Source: Frigoribacterium sp. JB110
GTDB lineage: Bacteria; Actinomycetota; Actinomycetes; Actinomycetales; Microbacteriaceae
Assembly: GCF_900163665.1 (NCBI RefSeq)
Contig: NZ_FUIA01000018.1
Location: 118,721-182,720 of the forward strand
Direction: 5' to 3'
DNA length: 64,000 bases
The position numbers and the translations under genes are program-made. Of the stretch, positions 43,375 to 52,589 are shown in pieces. The stretch's first letter is position 1. Every line of letters starts with the position of its first letter. The notes below the pieces were generated by a model, which worked only from the letters and a program-made list of their open reading frames with translations, was not told the origin of the DNA and made no database searches.

Positions 43375-44154
43375 TCACGCCCCGGCCAACCGCCGGAAGC
43401 GATCGTGCATCCGGTCGCGGCGAGTCGACGCACGCTCTGCGGATGCCGTGCCGAGCGATCCGGATGAGGCGACGGCCAGAATCGCCCGCGCGAGCACGTC
43501 ATCCGGCTGGGTGCGGCGGGCGACGTCGTCGGCCATCATCTCGATCAGCGCCGCGACCTCGGTTTCGGCTCTGGCCGCGATCGGGAACCACGGCAGGGCG
43601 CGCCGCCACGCCTTGAAGGCCACCAGCAGCACCTCGTGGCGCTGCTCGATGTGCGCGCGCTCGTGCGCCGTGACGGCCGCGAGCTCATCCGGCGCCAGCG
43701 CATCGAGCAGGCCGCGCGAGAGCACCGTGACGGATCCGACGCCGCGCGGCAGGCAGTAGGCGACGGGTGCAGCGTCATCGAGAACCCGGGTGCGCGCCCG
43801 ATCCGGATCGGGCACCGAGAGCAGCTCGACGAGGGCGAGGTGACGTCGGCGCTGCCGGTCGAACGACACGATCGCGGCGACGAGGTGCGCGAGCAGGTAC
43901 GCGGCGAGCGCCATCGCCGGGATGCCCGCGATCCACCCGCTGGGCACGAACGCCAGGGCGACCAGCCAGAGCGCGCCGATCATGGTGAGCCCGCCCGCCA
44001 TGCCGATCACCTGCCACAGCACGAGCGCGAGCGCCGGATGCCGCGGCGGCCATGCGGAGCGCGACAGCCAGATCGGAACGGGCCATGCCAGCATCACCGC
44101 GACGAGCGCGCACGCTGCCGCGACGACGAGGTCCCAGGCCTGTGCGCTCACCAT
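43375..44154 (-). CDS. Short M56-family membrane metalloprotease (BlaR1-like, no sensor domain)
   Basis: A 259-residue membrane protein with about three N-terminal helices and a zinc-protease domain: HERAH at 164-168, with VLSRGLLDAL upstream and a Glu-rich stretch downstream. BlaR1/MecR1 proteins use this domain to cut a BlaI-type repressor. Here the extracellular penicillin-binding sensor is missing, so the signal must be something else. It lies 52 bases after the BlaI gene, the standard pair. ATG at 44154 is used; GTG three bases later is possible. Confidence 0.82.
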   Translation of the reverse strand: MVSAQAWDLVVAAACALVAVMLAWPVPIWLSRSAWPPRHPALALVLWQVIGMAGGLTMIGALWLVALAFVPSGWIAGIPAMALAAYLLAHLVAAIVSFDRQRRRHLALVELLSVPDPDRARTRVLDDAAPVAYCLPRGVGSVTVLSRGLLDALAPDELAAVTAHERAHIEQRHEVLLVAFKAWRRALPWFPIAARAETEVAALIEMMADDVARRTQPDDVLARAILAVASSGSLGTASAERASTRRDRMHDRFRRLAGA

Positions 44155-44206
44155 TCCAGCGTAGGCCCGCACACCGCCAGCGGGATGCGCAGCTCGACAG
44201 CGGCGC

Positions 44207-44557
44207 TCAGCCCTCGAGAAGGCGGCGGAGGACGGCCTGGTCCTCTGCCGAGACGCCGCCGACGAAGCGGGCGAGCACCGCCGAGCGGTCGCCAGCGACA
44301 CCGAGCACCTCGTGCATCAGCTCGGCCATGTGCGCCTCGCGCGTGCCGAGTGCGTGATACCGGTGCGGGCGCGCTGTGCGGTCGGAGGCGACGAACCCCT
44401 TCTTGTCGAGGCGCGAGAGCACCGTCAGCAGCGTGGTCGCCGCGAGATCGCGACCATCGGCCTCGAGCACGTCCTTGACGTCGTACGCAGTCAGCGAGCC
44501 GCCTGCGTCCCAGATGACCTCCATGACGGCGCGTTCCAGATCACCCAGATGTGCCAT
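44207..44557 (-). CDS. BlaI/MecI/CopY-family repressor
   Basis: A 116-residue winged-helix repressor: LGDLERAVMEVIWDAGGSLTAYDVKDVL at the N-terminus, LAATTLLTVLSRLDKKGFV as recognition region, and a dimerising C-terminal helix. AAGGAGGGG precedes the ATG. It is divergent from cydA, and the 114-base gap between them is packed with TTCTAC/GTAGAA repeats. No beta-lactamase is nearby, so it more likely controls cytochrome bd. In Mycobacterium a BlaI homologue is reported to affect respiratory genes. Confidence 0.88.
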   Translation of the reverse strand: MAHLGDLERAVMEVIWDAGGSLTAYDVKDVLEADGRDLAATTLLTVLSRLDKKGFVASDRTARPHRYHALGTREAHMAELMHEVLGVAGDRSAVLARFVGGVSAEDQAVLRRLLEG

Positions 44558-44579
44558 CGCCCCTCCTTCCGATCGTTAC

Positions 44580-44665
44580 ATTCTACCCGAGATCGAAGAA
44601 GTTCTACATTGAGTCGAAAAATTTCTTCTACCGGCTGTCAAAATACTTCTACGCGGCGTAGAATT
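44580..44665. promoter_or_regulatory. blaI-cydA divergent promoter with GTAGAA repeat array
   Basis: TTCTAC occurs at 44581, 44602, 44626 and 44647, spaced 21, 24 and 21 bases, and GTAGAA at 44658. The last two form the palindrome TTCTACGCGGCGTAGAA (44647-44663). TAGAAT -10 boxes are embedded in the outer repeats: 44660-44665 for cydA, 6 bases before its ATG so leaderless, and 44585-44580 for blaI. A BlaI dimer here would block both promoters. Confidence 0.65.
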
Positions 44666-44671
44666 CGACGC

Positions 44672-46267
44672 ATGGACCCGCTCGACATCGCCAGATGGCA
44701 GTTCGGCATCACCACCGTCTATCACTTCCTGATGGTCCCGCTCACGATCGGACTCGGCCTCACCATTGCGATCATGCAGACGCGATGGCTGCGCACGGGA
44801 GACGAGCGCTGGCTGCGGATGACGAAGTTCTGGGGAAAGCTCTACCTGATCAACTTCATCGTCGGCGTCGCCACGGGCCTCGTGCAGGAGTTCCAGTTCG
44901 GCATGGCGTGGAGCGAGTACTCCCGCTTCGTCGGCGACGTCTTCGGCGCCCCGCTCGCCCTCGAGGGACTGCTGGCCTTCTTCGTGGAGTCGACGTTCCT
45001 CGGCATCTGGATCTTCGGCTGGGGTCGCATCCGCAAGGGCCTGCACCTGACCGCGCTGTGGTGCGCCGTCGTCGGCAGCTGGGTGTCGGCGTACTTCATC
45101 ATCGTCGCCAACTCGTGGATGCAGCACCCCGTCGGCGTCGAACTCGGCGACGACGGCCGCCCTGTGATGACCGACATCTGGGCCGTGCTCAGCAACAGCA
45201 CAGCGATCTCAGCATTCGCTCACGCCGTCATGGGGGCACTCGTCGTCGCCGGCATGTTCCTGCTCGGCATCAGCTGGTACCACCTGTGGCGGCGGCGGCA
45301 CGACGGCATCGACACGGTCGACCAGGCCGGCCGCGTCATCGTGGGCGAAGCTCCGGATGTCCCCTCCCGCGACAAGAAGGACCACGGCGTCTGGCTGACG
45401 TCGCTGCGCCTCGGCGCCGTCGTCGCGATCGTCGGCTTCGCCGGCACGGCCATCAGCGGGCACACGCAGGGGCAGCTGATGTTCGAGCAGCAGCCGATGA
45501 AGATGGCGTCCGCCGAGGCGGCATGCCACAGCGGCTCCTCCTTCTCGATCCTCTCGCTCGGCGATCCAGGCTCGCGCGACTGCAACGACGTGATCACGCT
45601 GATCGAGGTGCCTGGCCTGCTCGGATTCCTCGCCACGGATGAGTGGGGAGCGGAGATGCCGGGCATCACCGAGTTGGAGACGCGATACCAGGACCAGTAC
45701 GGCGAGGCGATCCCTGACGAGGCGATCTACGGCGAGCACGCGGGCGTCGACGTGCAGTACGTGCCGCCGATGTGGGTCACCTACTGGGCGTTCCGGCTCA
45801 TGATCGGGCTGGGCGGCATCGTCGCGGCAGCCGCCGTGATCGCACTCTGGCTGACGCGGCGGGGCACCGTGCCGCGCTCACCCTGGGTGATGCGCCTGGC
45901 GATCCTCGGCATCACCGCACCGTTCGCGGCCAACATCGCCGGCTGGATCTTCACCGAGATCGGGCGTCAGCCCTTCGTGGTCGCCCCGAACCCCGACCAC
46001 ACCGGTGTCGACGGCGTCTTCATGTTCACACAGGCGGCGATGTCGCCGGGGGTCACGGCCGGCGAGCTGCTGTTCTCCACGATCTCGCTCTCGGCGGTGT
46101 ACGGCGTGCTCGGGGTCGTCGAGATCATCCTGCTCGTGAAGTACGTACGAGGCGGGGTCGCCGCCGCCATGCCGGAGTTCTCCCACGAACCCCCGACATC
46201 CGATCCGGGTGATCCGGATGACCGAGACGACGACCGGCGGGACGACGTGCTCGCCTTCGCCTACTGA
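44672..46267 (+). CDS. cydA: Cytochrome bd oxidase subunit I
   Basis: A 531-residue membrane quinol oxidase subunit carrying the three hemes. ARWQFGITTVYHFLMVPLT opens the protein with heme ligand His18; the quinol-side TEIGRQPFVVAP motif is present near residue 430; about nine helices. The long insert of enteric CydA after the Q-loop is absent, as in other Gram-positive short-loop enzymes. No ribosome site precedes the ATG, matching a leaderless message. It heads the cydA-cydB-cydDC operon. Confidence 0.95.
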   Translation: MDPLDIARWQFGITTVYHFLMVPLTIGLGLTIAIMQTRWLRTGDERWLRMTKFWGKLYLINFIVGVATGLVQEFQFGMAWSEYSRFVGDVFGAPLALEGLLAFFVESTFLGIWIFGWGRIRKGLHLTALWCAVVGSWVSAYFIIVANSWMQHPVGVELGDDGRPVMTDIWAVLSNSTAISAFAHAVMGALVVAGMFLLGISWYHLWRRRHDGIDTVDQAGRVIVGEAPDVPSRDKKDHGVWLTSLRLGAVVAIVGFAGTAISGHTQGQLMFEQQPMKMASAEAACHSGSSFSILSLGDPGSRDCNDVITLIEVPGLLGFLATDEWGAEMPGITELETRYQDQYGEAIPDEAIYGEHAGVDVQYVPPMWVTYWAFRLMIGLGGIVAAAAVIALWLTRRGTVPRSPWVMRLAILGITAPFAANIAGWIFTEIGRQPFVVAPNPDHTGVDGVFMFTQAAMSPGVTAGELLFSTISLSAVYGVLGVVEIILLVKYVRGGVAAAMPEFSHEPPTSDPGDPDDRDDDRRDDVLAFAY

Positions 46268-46285
46268 CCGGAAGGAGCAGCAATC

Positions 46286-47332
46286 ATGGACGTTCTCCCC
46301 GTCGTCTGGTTCGTCGCGATCGCGGTGCTGTGGATCGGCTTCCTCGTGCTCGAGGGCTTCGACCTCGGCGTCGGCATGCGGGTGCTGTTCGCCGCCCGCG
46401 ACGAGCGTGAGCGCCGCACGATGCTCAACACGATCGGCCCCGTATGGGACGGCAACGAGGTGTGGCTCATCACCGCGGGCGCCGCGCTCTTCGCGGCTTT
46501 TCCCGCCTGGTACGCCTCGCTCTTCTCCGCGCTGTACGTGCCGCTGACGATCACGCTGCTGGCCCTGATCGCACGAGCCGTGGCGATCGAGTTCCGCGGC
46601 AAGGTGCACGACGACCGCTGGCGCCGCGTCTGGACGTGGGCGCTCGGCCTCGGCTCGCTCGTGACCGCGTTCTGCATCGGCGCCATGCTGGCGATCACCT
46701 CGACCGGGCTGCCGATCGACGCGAACGGCGACCGCGTCGGCGGCCCGTTCGTCTGGCTGGGCTGGCCGGCCGTGCTCGGCGGTCTCGGCGTGATCGGGTT
46801 CTCGCTCGTGCACAGCGCAACGTTCCTTGCGCTGAAGACCGACGGCCTCATCCGGCAGCGCGCCCGTCACTTCGCCGCCACCTGGGCCCCGCTGCTGCTC
46901 GTCCCCGCGGCGGCATGGGCGGTGTGGGTGCAGCTGGCGCACGACAGCGGATGGCTGCCGTGGACGCTGGTCGCCCTCGCCGCCGCCGGCGCGATCACCG
47001 GATGGCTCGCCGCGCGTGCCGGACGCGAGGGCCGTTCGTTCGCCGGGTACGCCGCGTTCATCGTCTGCGGGGCCGCCTCGATCTTCGCCGGCATGTTCCC
47101 CTACGTGCTGCCGTCGACGCTCGATGCGGCATACGGGCTCACTGCGTGGAACGCATCGAGCGGCGACTACACGCTCACGGTGATGACCGTCGTTGCGGCC
47201 ATCGGCCTTCCCATCGTGATCGCATACCAGGCGTGGTCGTACTGGATCTTCCGCCAGCGACTCACCCCGGGCATGATGCCGGAGCCGCACACGTTCCTGC
47301 CCGCGATTCTGCGCGAGAAGCCGCAGGCATGA
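46286..47332 (+). CDS. cydB: Cytochrome bd oxidase subunit II
   Basis: A 348-residue membrane protein with about eight helices that stabilises CydA. VVWFVAIAVLWIGFLVLEGFDLGVG at the N-terminus and NTIGPVWDGNEVWLITAG are the family signatures. GGAAGGAGC lies before the ATG, 18 bases after cydA. It overlaps cydDC by 4 bases. Confidence 0.95.
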   Translation: MDVLPVVWFVAIAVLWIGFLVLEGFDLGVGMRVLFAARDERERRTMLNTIGPVWDGNEVWLITAGAALFAAFPAWYASLFSALYVPLTITLLALIARAVAIEFRGKVHDDRWRRVWTWALGLGSLVTAFCIGAMLAITSTGLPIDANGDRVGGPFVWLGWPAVLGGLGVIGFSLVHSATFLALKTDGLIRQRARHFAATWAPLLLVPAAAWAVWVQLAHDSGWLPWTLVALAAAGAITGWLAARAGREGRSFAGYAAFIVCGAASIFAGMFPYVLPSTLDAAYGLTAWNASSGDYTLTVMTVVAAIGLPIVIAYQAWSYWIFRQRLTPGMMPEPHTFLPAILREKPQA

Positions 47333-50300
47333 GCACCGCGACGATCGCGCGGCCGGATCTCGGCCCCGTGCGCCCCATCCGGCTCCTCTGGCTGGGCGTC
47401 CTCGCCGCGCTGAAGGCACTCGGTCTCGTGCTCGTCGCCGAGGCCGTCGCGCGCGGCATCGCGGGGGTCGCGGACGGATCGCTCGATGCGACGGCTGTGC
47501 TCGCCCTGGGCGTCGCGGGCGGCGTGGTCAGGGCGAGCGCCGGATGGGCGACCCAGGTCGCAGCGCGCCGAGTCGCCACCGAGGTCAAGTCCGATCTGCG
47601 CGCGAAGCTGTGGCGCCGCATCGCGGCCGGCGGAGGCGGACGCCACGGCGGCACGAGCGTGCTCGCGAGCGAGGGCCTCGACGATCTGGACGACTACTTC
47701 ACGCAGTCGCTGCCCGCCATGATCGCCGCCGTCGCCGTGCCGTCGCTCGTCGGGCTGCGCATCCTCGGCGCCGACTGGGTGAGCGCCGTGATCGTCGTGC
47801 TCACCGTTCCGCTCGTGCCGGTGTTCATGATCCTGATCGGCAAGCACACTCAGGACCGGACCCAGGAGGCGACGGGCGCTCTGACCCGGCTCGCCGATCA
47901 TCTCGCCGAGCTGGCGCGGGGGCTGCCCGTGCTGGTCGGCCTCGGCCGCGTCGAGGAGCAGACCGCGGCGCTGGAGAGGATCCAACGCGAGTACCGCGAA
48001 CGCACGATGGCGACGCTGCGCACGGCGTTCCTCTCGGCGCTGGCGCTCGAGCTGATCGCGACGCTGTCCGTCGCGGTCGTGGCCGTGTTCCTCGGACTGC
48101 GGCTGATGTACGGCACGGTGCCGCTCGAGGCCGCGCTGGTCGCTCTGATCCTCGCGCCAGAGGTGTACTCCGCGCTGCGCGAGGTGGGAACGGCCTTCCA
48201 CTCCTCGCAGGCGGGCCTGGCGGCACTCGCGCGCGTGAAGCAGCTGCTCGCGAAGCCGACGGCTCCGGATGTCCATGTTCCGGATGAACAAAGCGCGCGT
48301 GACGCGATGGCCGCGGACGTCCCCCGTGTCCGCGTCTCGGGGCTGACGGTGCGCTACGCCGGTCGCGATCGCGCCGTGATCGCCGATCTGAGCACCGGTC
48401 TGGAGGGGATCACTGCCGTGACCGGGCCGAGCGGATCGGGGAAATCGACCCTGCTGGCCGCACTGGCCGGGGTGCTGCCGGATGATGCGAGCGTGGCCGG
48501 TGCGATCACGGGCGTCCGGCGCCCTTCTGCCCCCGATGGCGACCCCGGTTCCGCGCCGGAGCTACGTGCTCGCGGCGTGGCCTGGGCACCGCAGGCGCCG
48601 CGCGCGTTCGCCACGACACCGCGCGACGAACTCGCGCTGTACGGCGCGACCGATGCCGATGGGGCGCTGGATGAACTCGGCCTGGCGCACGTCGCCGACG
48701 CGTCTGTGGCCGAGATCAGTCCCGGGGAGCTGCGCCGGCTCGCCGTCGCCCGCGCTCTGGCCCGCGTCGATGCCGGAGCGACCCTGCTGGTGCTCGACGA
48801 GCCGACGGCCCACCTCGATGCGGCGGCGGCCGAGCTGGTGCGAGCAGCCATCCGTCGCCGCATCGGCCGAGCCGTCGTCGTGCTCGCCTCGCACGAACCG
48901 GAGACCCTCGCCCTCGCCACCCGCAGCGTCGCGGTCGCCGCTCACACCGGTCCGGTTCCGCGCGCGCCCCACGGCTTCGGCGACGCCAGGAGCACAACGC
49001 AGGAGATCCACCAGACGAACCGGCAGCGCACCAGCGATCTCGGCGATCACAGCTCGAATCGACTGCGTTCTGTCGCCGCCGACCGCGGCCCGCTCAACGG
49101 CCTGCTCCGCTCCGCCGGCTGGCGCTGGGTGGGCGCGATCGCCCTGGGCCTCGTCGCGACGGCACTCGGGCTCTCGCTCACCGCGGTATCGGGATGGCTC
49201 ATCGTGCGAGCCAGCACCGAGGAGTACATCGCGACGCTGATGGTCGCAATCGTCGGCGTGCGCTTCTTCGGATTGGGCCGCTCCGTCGGCCGCTACGCCG
49301 AGCGCCTCGCCACACATTCTGCGGCCTTCCGTGTGATCGACGACCTGCGCATCCGGATGTGGCGGGCGATCGCCGCTCGCGGCGCCGGTTCCCGACGGCT
49401 GCTGGAGGGCGGATCGCCCGTCGACTACCTCGTCACCCAGACCGACGAACTGCGCGATCAGCTCCCGCGCACCCTGCCGCCGATCGCGGTCGGTGTGCTC
49501 GCGATCGCCGGAGTCACGATCACGACGTGGATCGTGACGCCCCCGCTGGCTCCGATGGTCGGTGCCGTCCTCGTCGCTGCGGCCGTCGCCGGCGCGGTGC
49601 TCGCCGTGGCCGCGGAGCGGGGCGCGGGCGCCGCCGGCGTCGCCGAACGCGCCGAGATCGTGCGCGGCACGTCAGCTCTGGCATCCGCAGCCGACGACCT
49701 GCGCGGCAACTCGACGCTCGGGACCGGCACGGGACCGACCACCGCGGCGCTGGCCGTGCTCGAGGCCGCCGCCGCGCGCCTTGCGACGGCGGAACACCGT
49801 GCAGCGCGGGGCGCAGGGCTCGGGGCGGCGGTCGCGATGCTCGCCGTCTCCGTACTCGCCGCCGTCATCGCCCCGGTCGCCGCCTCCTACGGTCTGTCGG
49901 CTGAGCGAGTCGCCGTCGTCGCGTTGCTCTCCCTCGCCGCGCTCGAGCCCGTCGCCGGGCTCGTCGCCGCGGCCCAGCGCGTCCCCGCCCTGCGCGCGGC
50001 GCTGCGACGCATCGCGCCCGTGCTGCGTCCGACCCCGCCGGCTCTCACGGGCGACCGCGACGTGCCGTTCCAGGTCAGGACGATCGAGGTCGACGCCCTC
50101 GCCGCTCGCTACCCTGGCGCCGCCGGAGACGTGTTCACCGGCATAGACGCGCGCGTGGGCGTCGGCGAGTGGCTCGTGGTCGACGGCCCCAGCGGTGCGG
50201 GCAAGTCGACGCTGCTGTCGGTGCTGATGGGCGCACTTCGGCCCGCGAGCGGCGAGGTGCGTGCGAACGGCGTACCGCTGCCCGATCTCTCACCCGAGAA

Positions 50301-50775
50301 CTGGCGCGATCGGGTGGCGTGGTGCCCTCAGGATGCGCACGTGTTCGACTCGACGCTGCGTGGAAATCTGCTGCTCGCGCGCCGAGCCGGTGATGCTCCG
50401 ACCGATGCCGAACTCCGAAGCACGCTGGAGCGCGCAGGCCTGGCGCGCCTGGTCGCCGAGCTGCCCGGCGGGCTCGACTCCCGCGTCGGCCCCGCGGGGA
50501 CCGCACTCTCCGGCGGCGAGCGCCAGCGGCTCGCGGTCGCCCGCGCGCTGCTCAGCCGCGCCGATGTGCTCCTGCTCGACGAACCGAGCGCACACCTCGA
50601 TGCGCCGACGGCCGAAGACATGATGACCGACATCCGGCGCTCCTCGCGCGACCGGATCACGGTGCTCGTCTCGCACCGCCCCGCGGACCGTCGAGCCGAC
50701 GACCGCATCGTCGGTCTGCAGGGGCCGGCCGGGGCGGTCGCTGCAGAGGCGAGGGAGCCCATCATCGCGGGATGA
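47329..50775 (+). CDS. cydDC: Fused CydDC ABC exporter for cytochrome bd assembly
   Basis: An 1148-residue protein containing both half-transporters that export reductant (cysteine/glutathione in E. coli) or heme for bd assembly. Order: membrane domain 1 (about 15-310), ATPase 1 with Walker A GPSGSGKST near 366 and a weak signature SPGELRR near 463, linker, membrane domain 2 (about 590-870), ATPase 2 with GPSGAGKST near 953 and LSGGERQR near 1060. Site 1 has the degenerate signature, so ATP use may be asymmetric. The start at MSTATI overlaps the cydB stop (ATGA). Such fusions occur in other actinobacteria. Confidence 0.93.
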   Translation: MSTATIARPDLGPVRPIRLLWLGVLAALKALGLVLVAEAVARGIAGVADGSLDATAVLALGVAGGVVRASAGWATQVAARRVATEVKSDLRAKLWRRIAAGGGGRHGGTSVLASEGLDDLDDYFTQSLPAMIAAVAVPSLVGLRILGADWVSAVIVVLTVPLVPVFMILIGKHTQDRTQEATGALTRLADHLAELARGLPVLVGLGRVEEQTAALERIQREYRERTMATLRTAFLSALALELIATLSVAVVAVFLGLRLMYGTVPLEAALVALILAPEVYSALREVGTAFHSSQAGLAALARVKQLLAKPTAPDVHVPDEQSARDAMAADVPRVRVSGLTVRYAGRDRAVIADLSTGLEGITAVTGPSGSGKSTLLAALAGVLPDDASVAGAITGVRRPSAPDGDPGSAPELRARGVAWAPQAPRAFATTPRDELALYGATDADGALDELGLAHVADASVAEISPGELRRLAVARALARVDAGATLLVLDEPTAHLDAAAAELVRAAIRRRIGRAVVVLASHEPETLALATRSVAVAAHTGPVPRAPHGFGDARSTTQEIHQTNRQRTSDLGDHSSNRLRSVAADRGPLNGLLRSAGWRWVGAIALGLVATALGLSLTAVSGWLIVRASTEEYIATLMVAIVGVRFFGLGRSVGRYAERLATHSAAFRVIDDLRIRMWRAIAARGAGSRRLLEGGSPVDYLVTQTDELRDQLPRTLPPIAVGVLAIAGVTITTWIVTPPLAPMVGAVLVAAAVAGAVLAVAAERGAGAAGVAERAEIVRGTSALASAADDLRGNSTLGTGTGPTTAALAVLEAAAARLATAEHRAARGAGLGAAVAMLAVSVLAAVIAPVAASYGLSAERVAVVALLSLAALEPVAGLVAAAQRVPALRAALRRIAPVLRPTPPALTGDRDVPFQVRTIEVDALAARYPGAAGDVFTGIDARVGVGEWLVVDGPSGAGKSTLLSVLMGALRPASGEVRANGVPLPDLSPENWRDRVAWCPQDAHVFDSTLRGNLLLARRAGDAPTDAELRSTLERAGLARLVAELPGGLDSRVGPAGTALSGGERQRLAVARALLSRADVLLLDEPSAHLDAPTAEDMMTDIRRSSRDRITVLVSHRPADRRADDRIVGLQGPAGAVAAEAREPIIAG

Positions 50776-50783
50776 GGCGCGCC

Positions 50784-51140
50784 CTACTCCTGCTCCCACG
50801 GGAGCGGGACGATGGGCAGCACGATGACCCGCCCCTGCGGCGCCGTCGGATGCCCGGACAGGTACGTCGCGGCCTCCTCGATCGATTCGGCGCTGATGAG
50901 GTCGTATCCCGCGAACCACTCCTTGAACTCGGGGAACGGTCCGTCCGTGATGAGGACCTCACCGTCTCTGACCATCACCGACTTGGCCTCCTCGGGGCCG
51001 GCGACTGACCCTCCGGAACCGAGGCGATGGTTCTCCTCGCCCTCGGCCACCCAGGTGTCGAGCATGCGCTTGTCCTCATCCTGGGGCAGCGCGGTTCCGG
51101 TCTGATCGGTCATGTGGATGGCGAGGTACTGCTTGCTCAT
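50784..51140 (-). CDS. YCII/DGPF-domain protein, partner of the ECF sigma factor
   Basis: A 118-residue YCII-related protein with the LITDGPFPEFKEW motif that names the DGPF group. Its reaction is unknown. Its ATG overlaps the sigma factor stop (ATGA), so it is made with it. DGPF proteins are the standard neighbours of ECF42 sigma factors. It is convergent with cydDC, 8 bases away. Confidence 0.87.
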   Translation of the reverse strand: MSKQYLAIHMTDQTGTALPQDEDKRMLDTWVAEGEENHRLGSGGSVAGPEEAKSVMVRDGEVLITDGPFPEFKEWFAGYDLISAESIEEAATYLSGHPTAPQGRVIVLPIVPLPWEQE

Positions 51141-52432
51141 GATGATGCTCCGTTCTGATGTGGATCCGGTCGGGCGGTGACCGCGAGCTGTGCTCTGCGG
51201 CGGGTCAGGTGGGCGGTCTCGGCGGAGTTGACCGCGAGCGAGATCGCCCGATCGTAGGCGTAGCGGGCTTCGGCCGAGCGGCCCACGAGTCGCAGCAGCT
51301 CCGCGCGCGCGGCGTGGAAGGCGTGATGCTCGTGAAGTGCGCCCGCGAGGCGCTCGACCATGGCGAGCGCCACGTCGGGCGAGTCCAGTTCGGCGACGGC
51401 GATCGCCCTGTTCAGCGTGACGATCGGGTTCGGATCGATGCGCTCGAGCTGACCGTAGAGGTGAGAGATCCGCGCCCAGTCGGTGTCGCGCGCATGCGGC
51501 GCCGCCGCATGCGCGGCGTTGATCGCGGCGAGCAGCCGGTACCGCCCCGGCGGACCGGGCTCGCACTCGTGCACCAGCGCGAGCCCCTCGTCGATCAGTA
51601 CGTGGTCCCACGATCCGCGATCCTGTTCGTCGAGCCGCACGAGTTCGCCGTCCGCCGAGACGCGAGCGGAAGAGCGGGCCTCCGTGAGGAGCATCAGCGC
51701 GAGCAGCCCCGTCGTCTCGCCGCGCGCGTCGGAATCCCTCGGCAGAAGCGCACGGACGAGACGCGTGAGCCGAATCGCCTCGCCCGTGAGGTCGCGGCGG
51801 ATCGGAGCGGACGCGGATGCGGAGAAGTACCCCTCATTGAAGACGAGGTACAGCACAGCGAGCACGCCGGCCACGCGCACGGCAAGATCCTCCCGATCCG
51901 GCACGCGATACGGAACACCCGTTTCCCGGATTCTGGCCTTCGCCCTGGTGATGCGCTGTCCCATCGTCCGCTCCTTCACCAGGAAGGCGCGCGCGATCTC
52001 GGCGACGGTGAGGCCTCCGACGATCCGCAGCGTCAGTGCGACACGGGCCTCGAGCGACAGCGCCGGATGGCAGCACGTGAACACCAGCCGCAGCCGGTCA
52101 TCGTCGATGGCTCCGGTCGGCTCCGGCGGGGAATCATCCCGCAGCAGCGCGGCCTCACGCTGCTTGCCGTCGCGTCGCGCCTCGCGGCGCAGCCGGTCGA
52201 TCGCCTTCCGATGCGCCGTCGTCGTGATCCACGCGCCGGGGTTCGGCGGGACGCCGTCGAGCGGCCACCGTTCGACGGCAGTCGCGAACGCCTCGGCTGC
52301 CGTCTCCTCGGCGATGTCGAGGTCGCCGAAGCGCCGCGCCAGCCCCGCCACGACAAGCGCCCACTCCCTGCGATGAGTGCGAGCGATCGCCGCGTCGACG
52401 TCTGCTATGCGCGTCACGGTTCCGTCTCCCAT
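51137..52432 (-). CDS. ECF42-type RNA polymerase sigma factor with C-terminal extension
   Basis: A 431-residue sigma factor. Region 2 is at about 10-80 (LDIAEETAAEAFATAVERWPLDG, GAWITTTAHRKAIDRLRRE), region 4 at about 110-165 (LTLRIVGGLTVAEIARAFLVKERTMGQRITRAKARI), and a long helical TPR-like C-terminal domain at about 185-425 (GLLALMLLTEARSSAR, NPIVTLNRAIAVAE). This long form plus the DGPF partner matches group ECF42, which lacks an anti-sigma factor and is thought to be controlled by its extension. An in-frame GTG three codons before VTRIAD gives MGDGTVTR as the annotated start. Confidence 0.88.
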   Translation of the reverse strand: MGDGTVTRIADVDAAIARTHRREWALVVAGLARRFGDLDIAEETAAEAFATAVERWPLDGVPPNPGAWITTTAHRKAIDRLRREARRDGKQREAALLRDDSPPEPTGAIDDDRLRLVFTCCHPALSLEARVALTLRIVGGLTVAEIARAFLVKERTMGQRITRAKARIRETGVPYRVPDREDLAVRVAGVLAVLYLVFNEGYFSASASAPIRRDLTGEAIRLTRLVRALLPRDSDARGETTGLLALMLLTEARSSARVSADGELVRLDEQDRGSWDHVLIDEGLALVHECEPGPPGRYRLLAAINAAHAAAPHARDTDWARISHLYGQLERIDPNPIVTLNRAIAVAELDSPDVALAMVERLAGALHEHHAFHAARAELLRLVGRSAEARYAYDRAISLAVNSAETAHLTRRRAQLAVTARPDPHQNGASS

Positions 52433-52589
52433 CCGTCGCGCGTTCGGCGACCCTCACCCACACCACGAACGCGCCCCCGTCGATTCGACAGGGGGCGGGA
52501 AGAAATCTCAAGTGGTGTCGCAATCCGTCTCGGTGCTTCGTGGAGCAGGTGAAGGCGGTTCGCCTGATCCGCCGAGAAAGGAGAGCGGG

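Noticed and set aside
44207..44557. A beta-lactam resistance locus
   Set aside because: BlaI and M56 are present but there is no beta-lactamase or PBP2a gene nearby and the protease lacks a penicillin-binding sensor.
44312..44671. 120-codon extension of cydA upstream
   Set aside because: It crosses the blaI gene and the promoter array; CydA homologues begin at MDPLD.
46444..47328. N-terminal extension of CydDC
   Set aside because: It lies inside cydB in another frame; the ATG at 47329 overlaps the cydB stop as expected for coupling.
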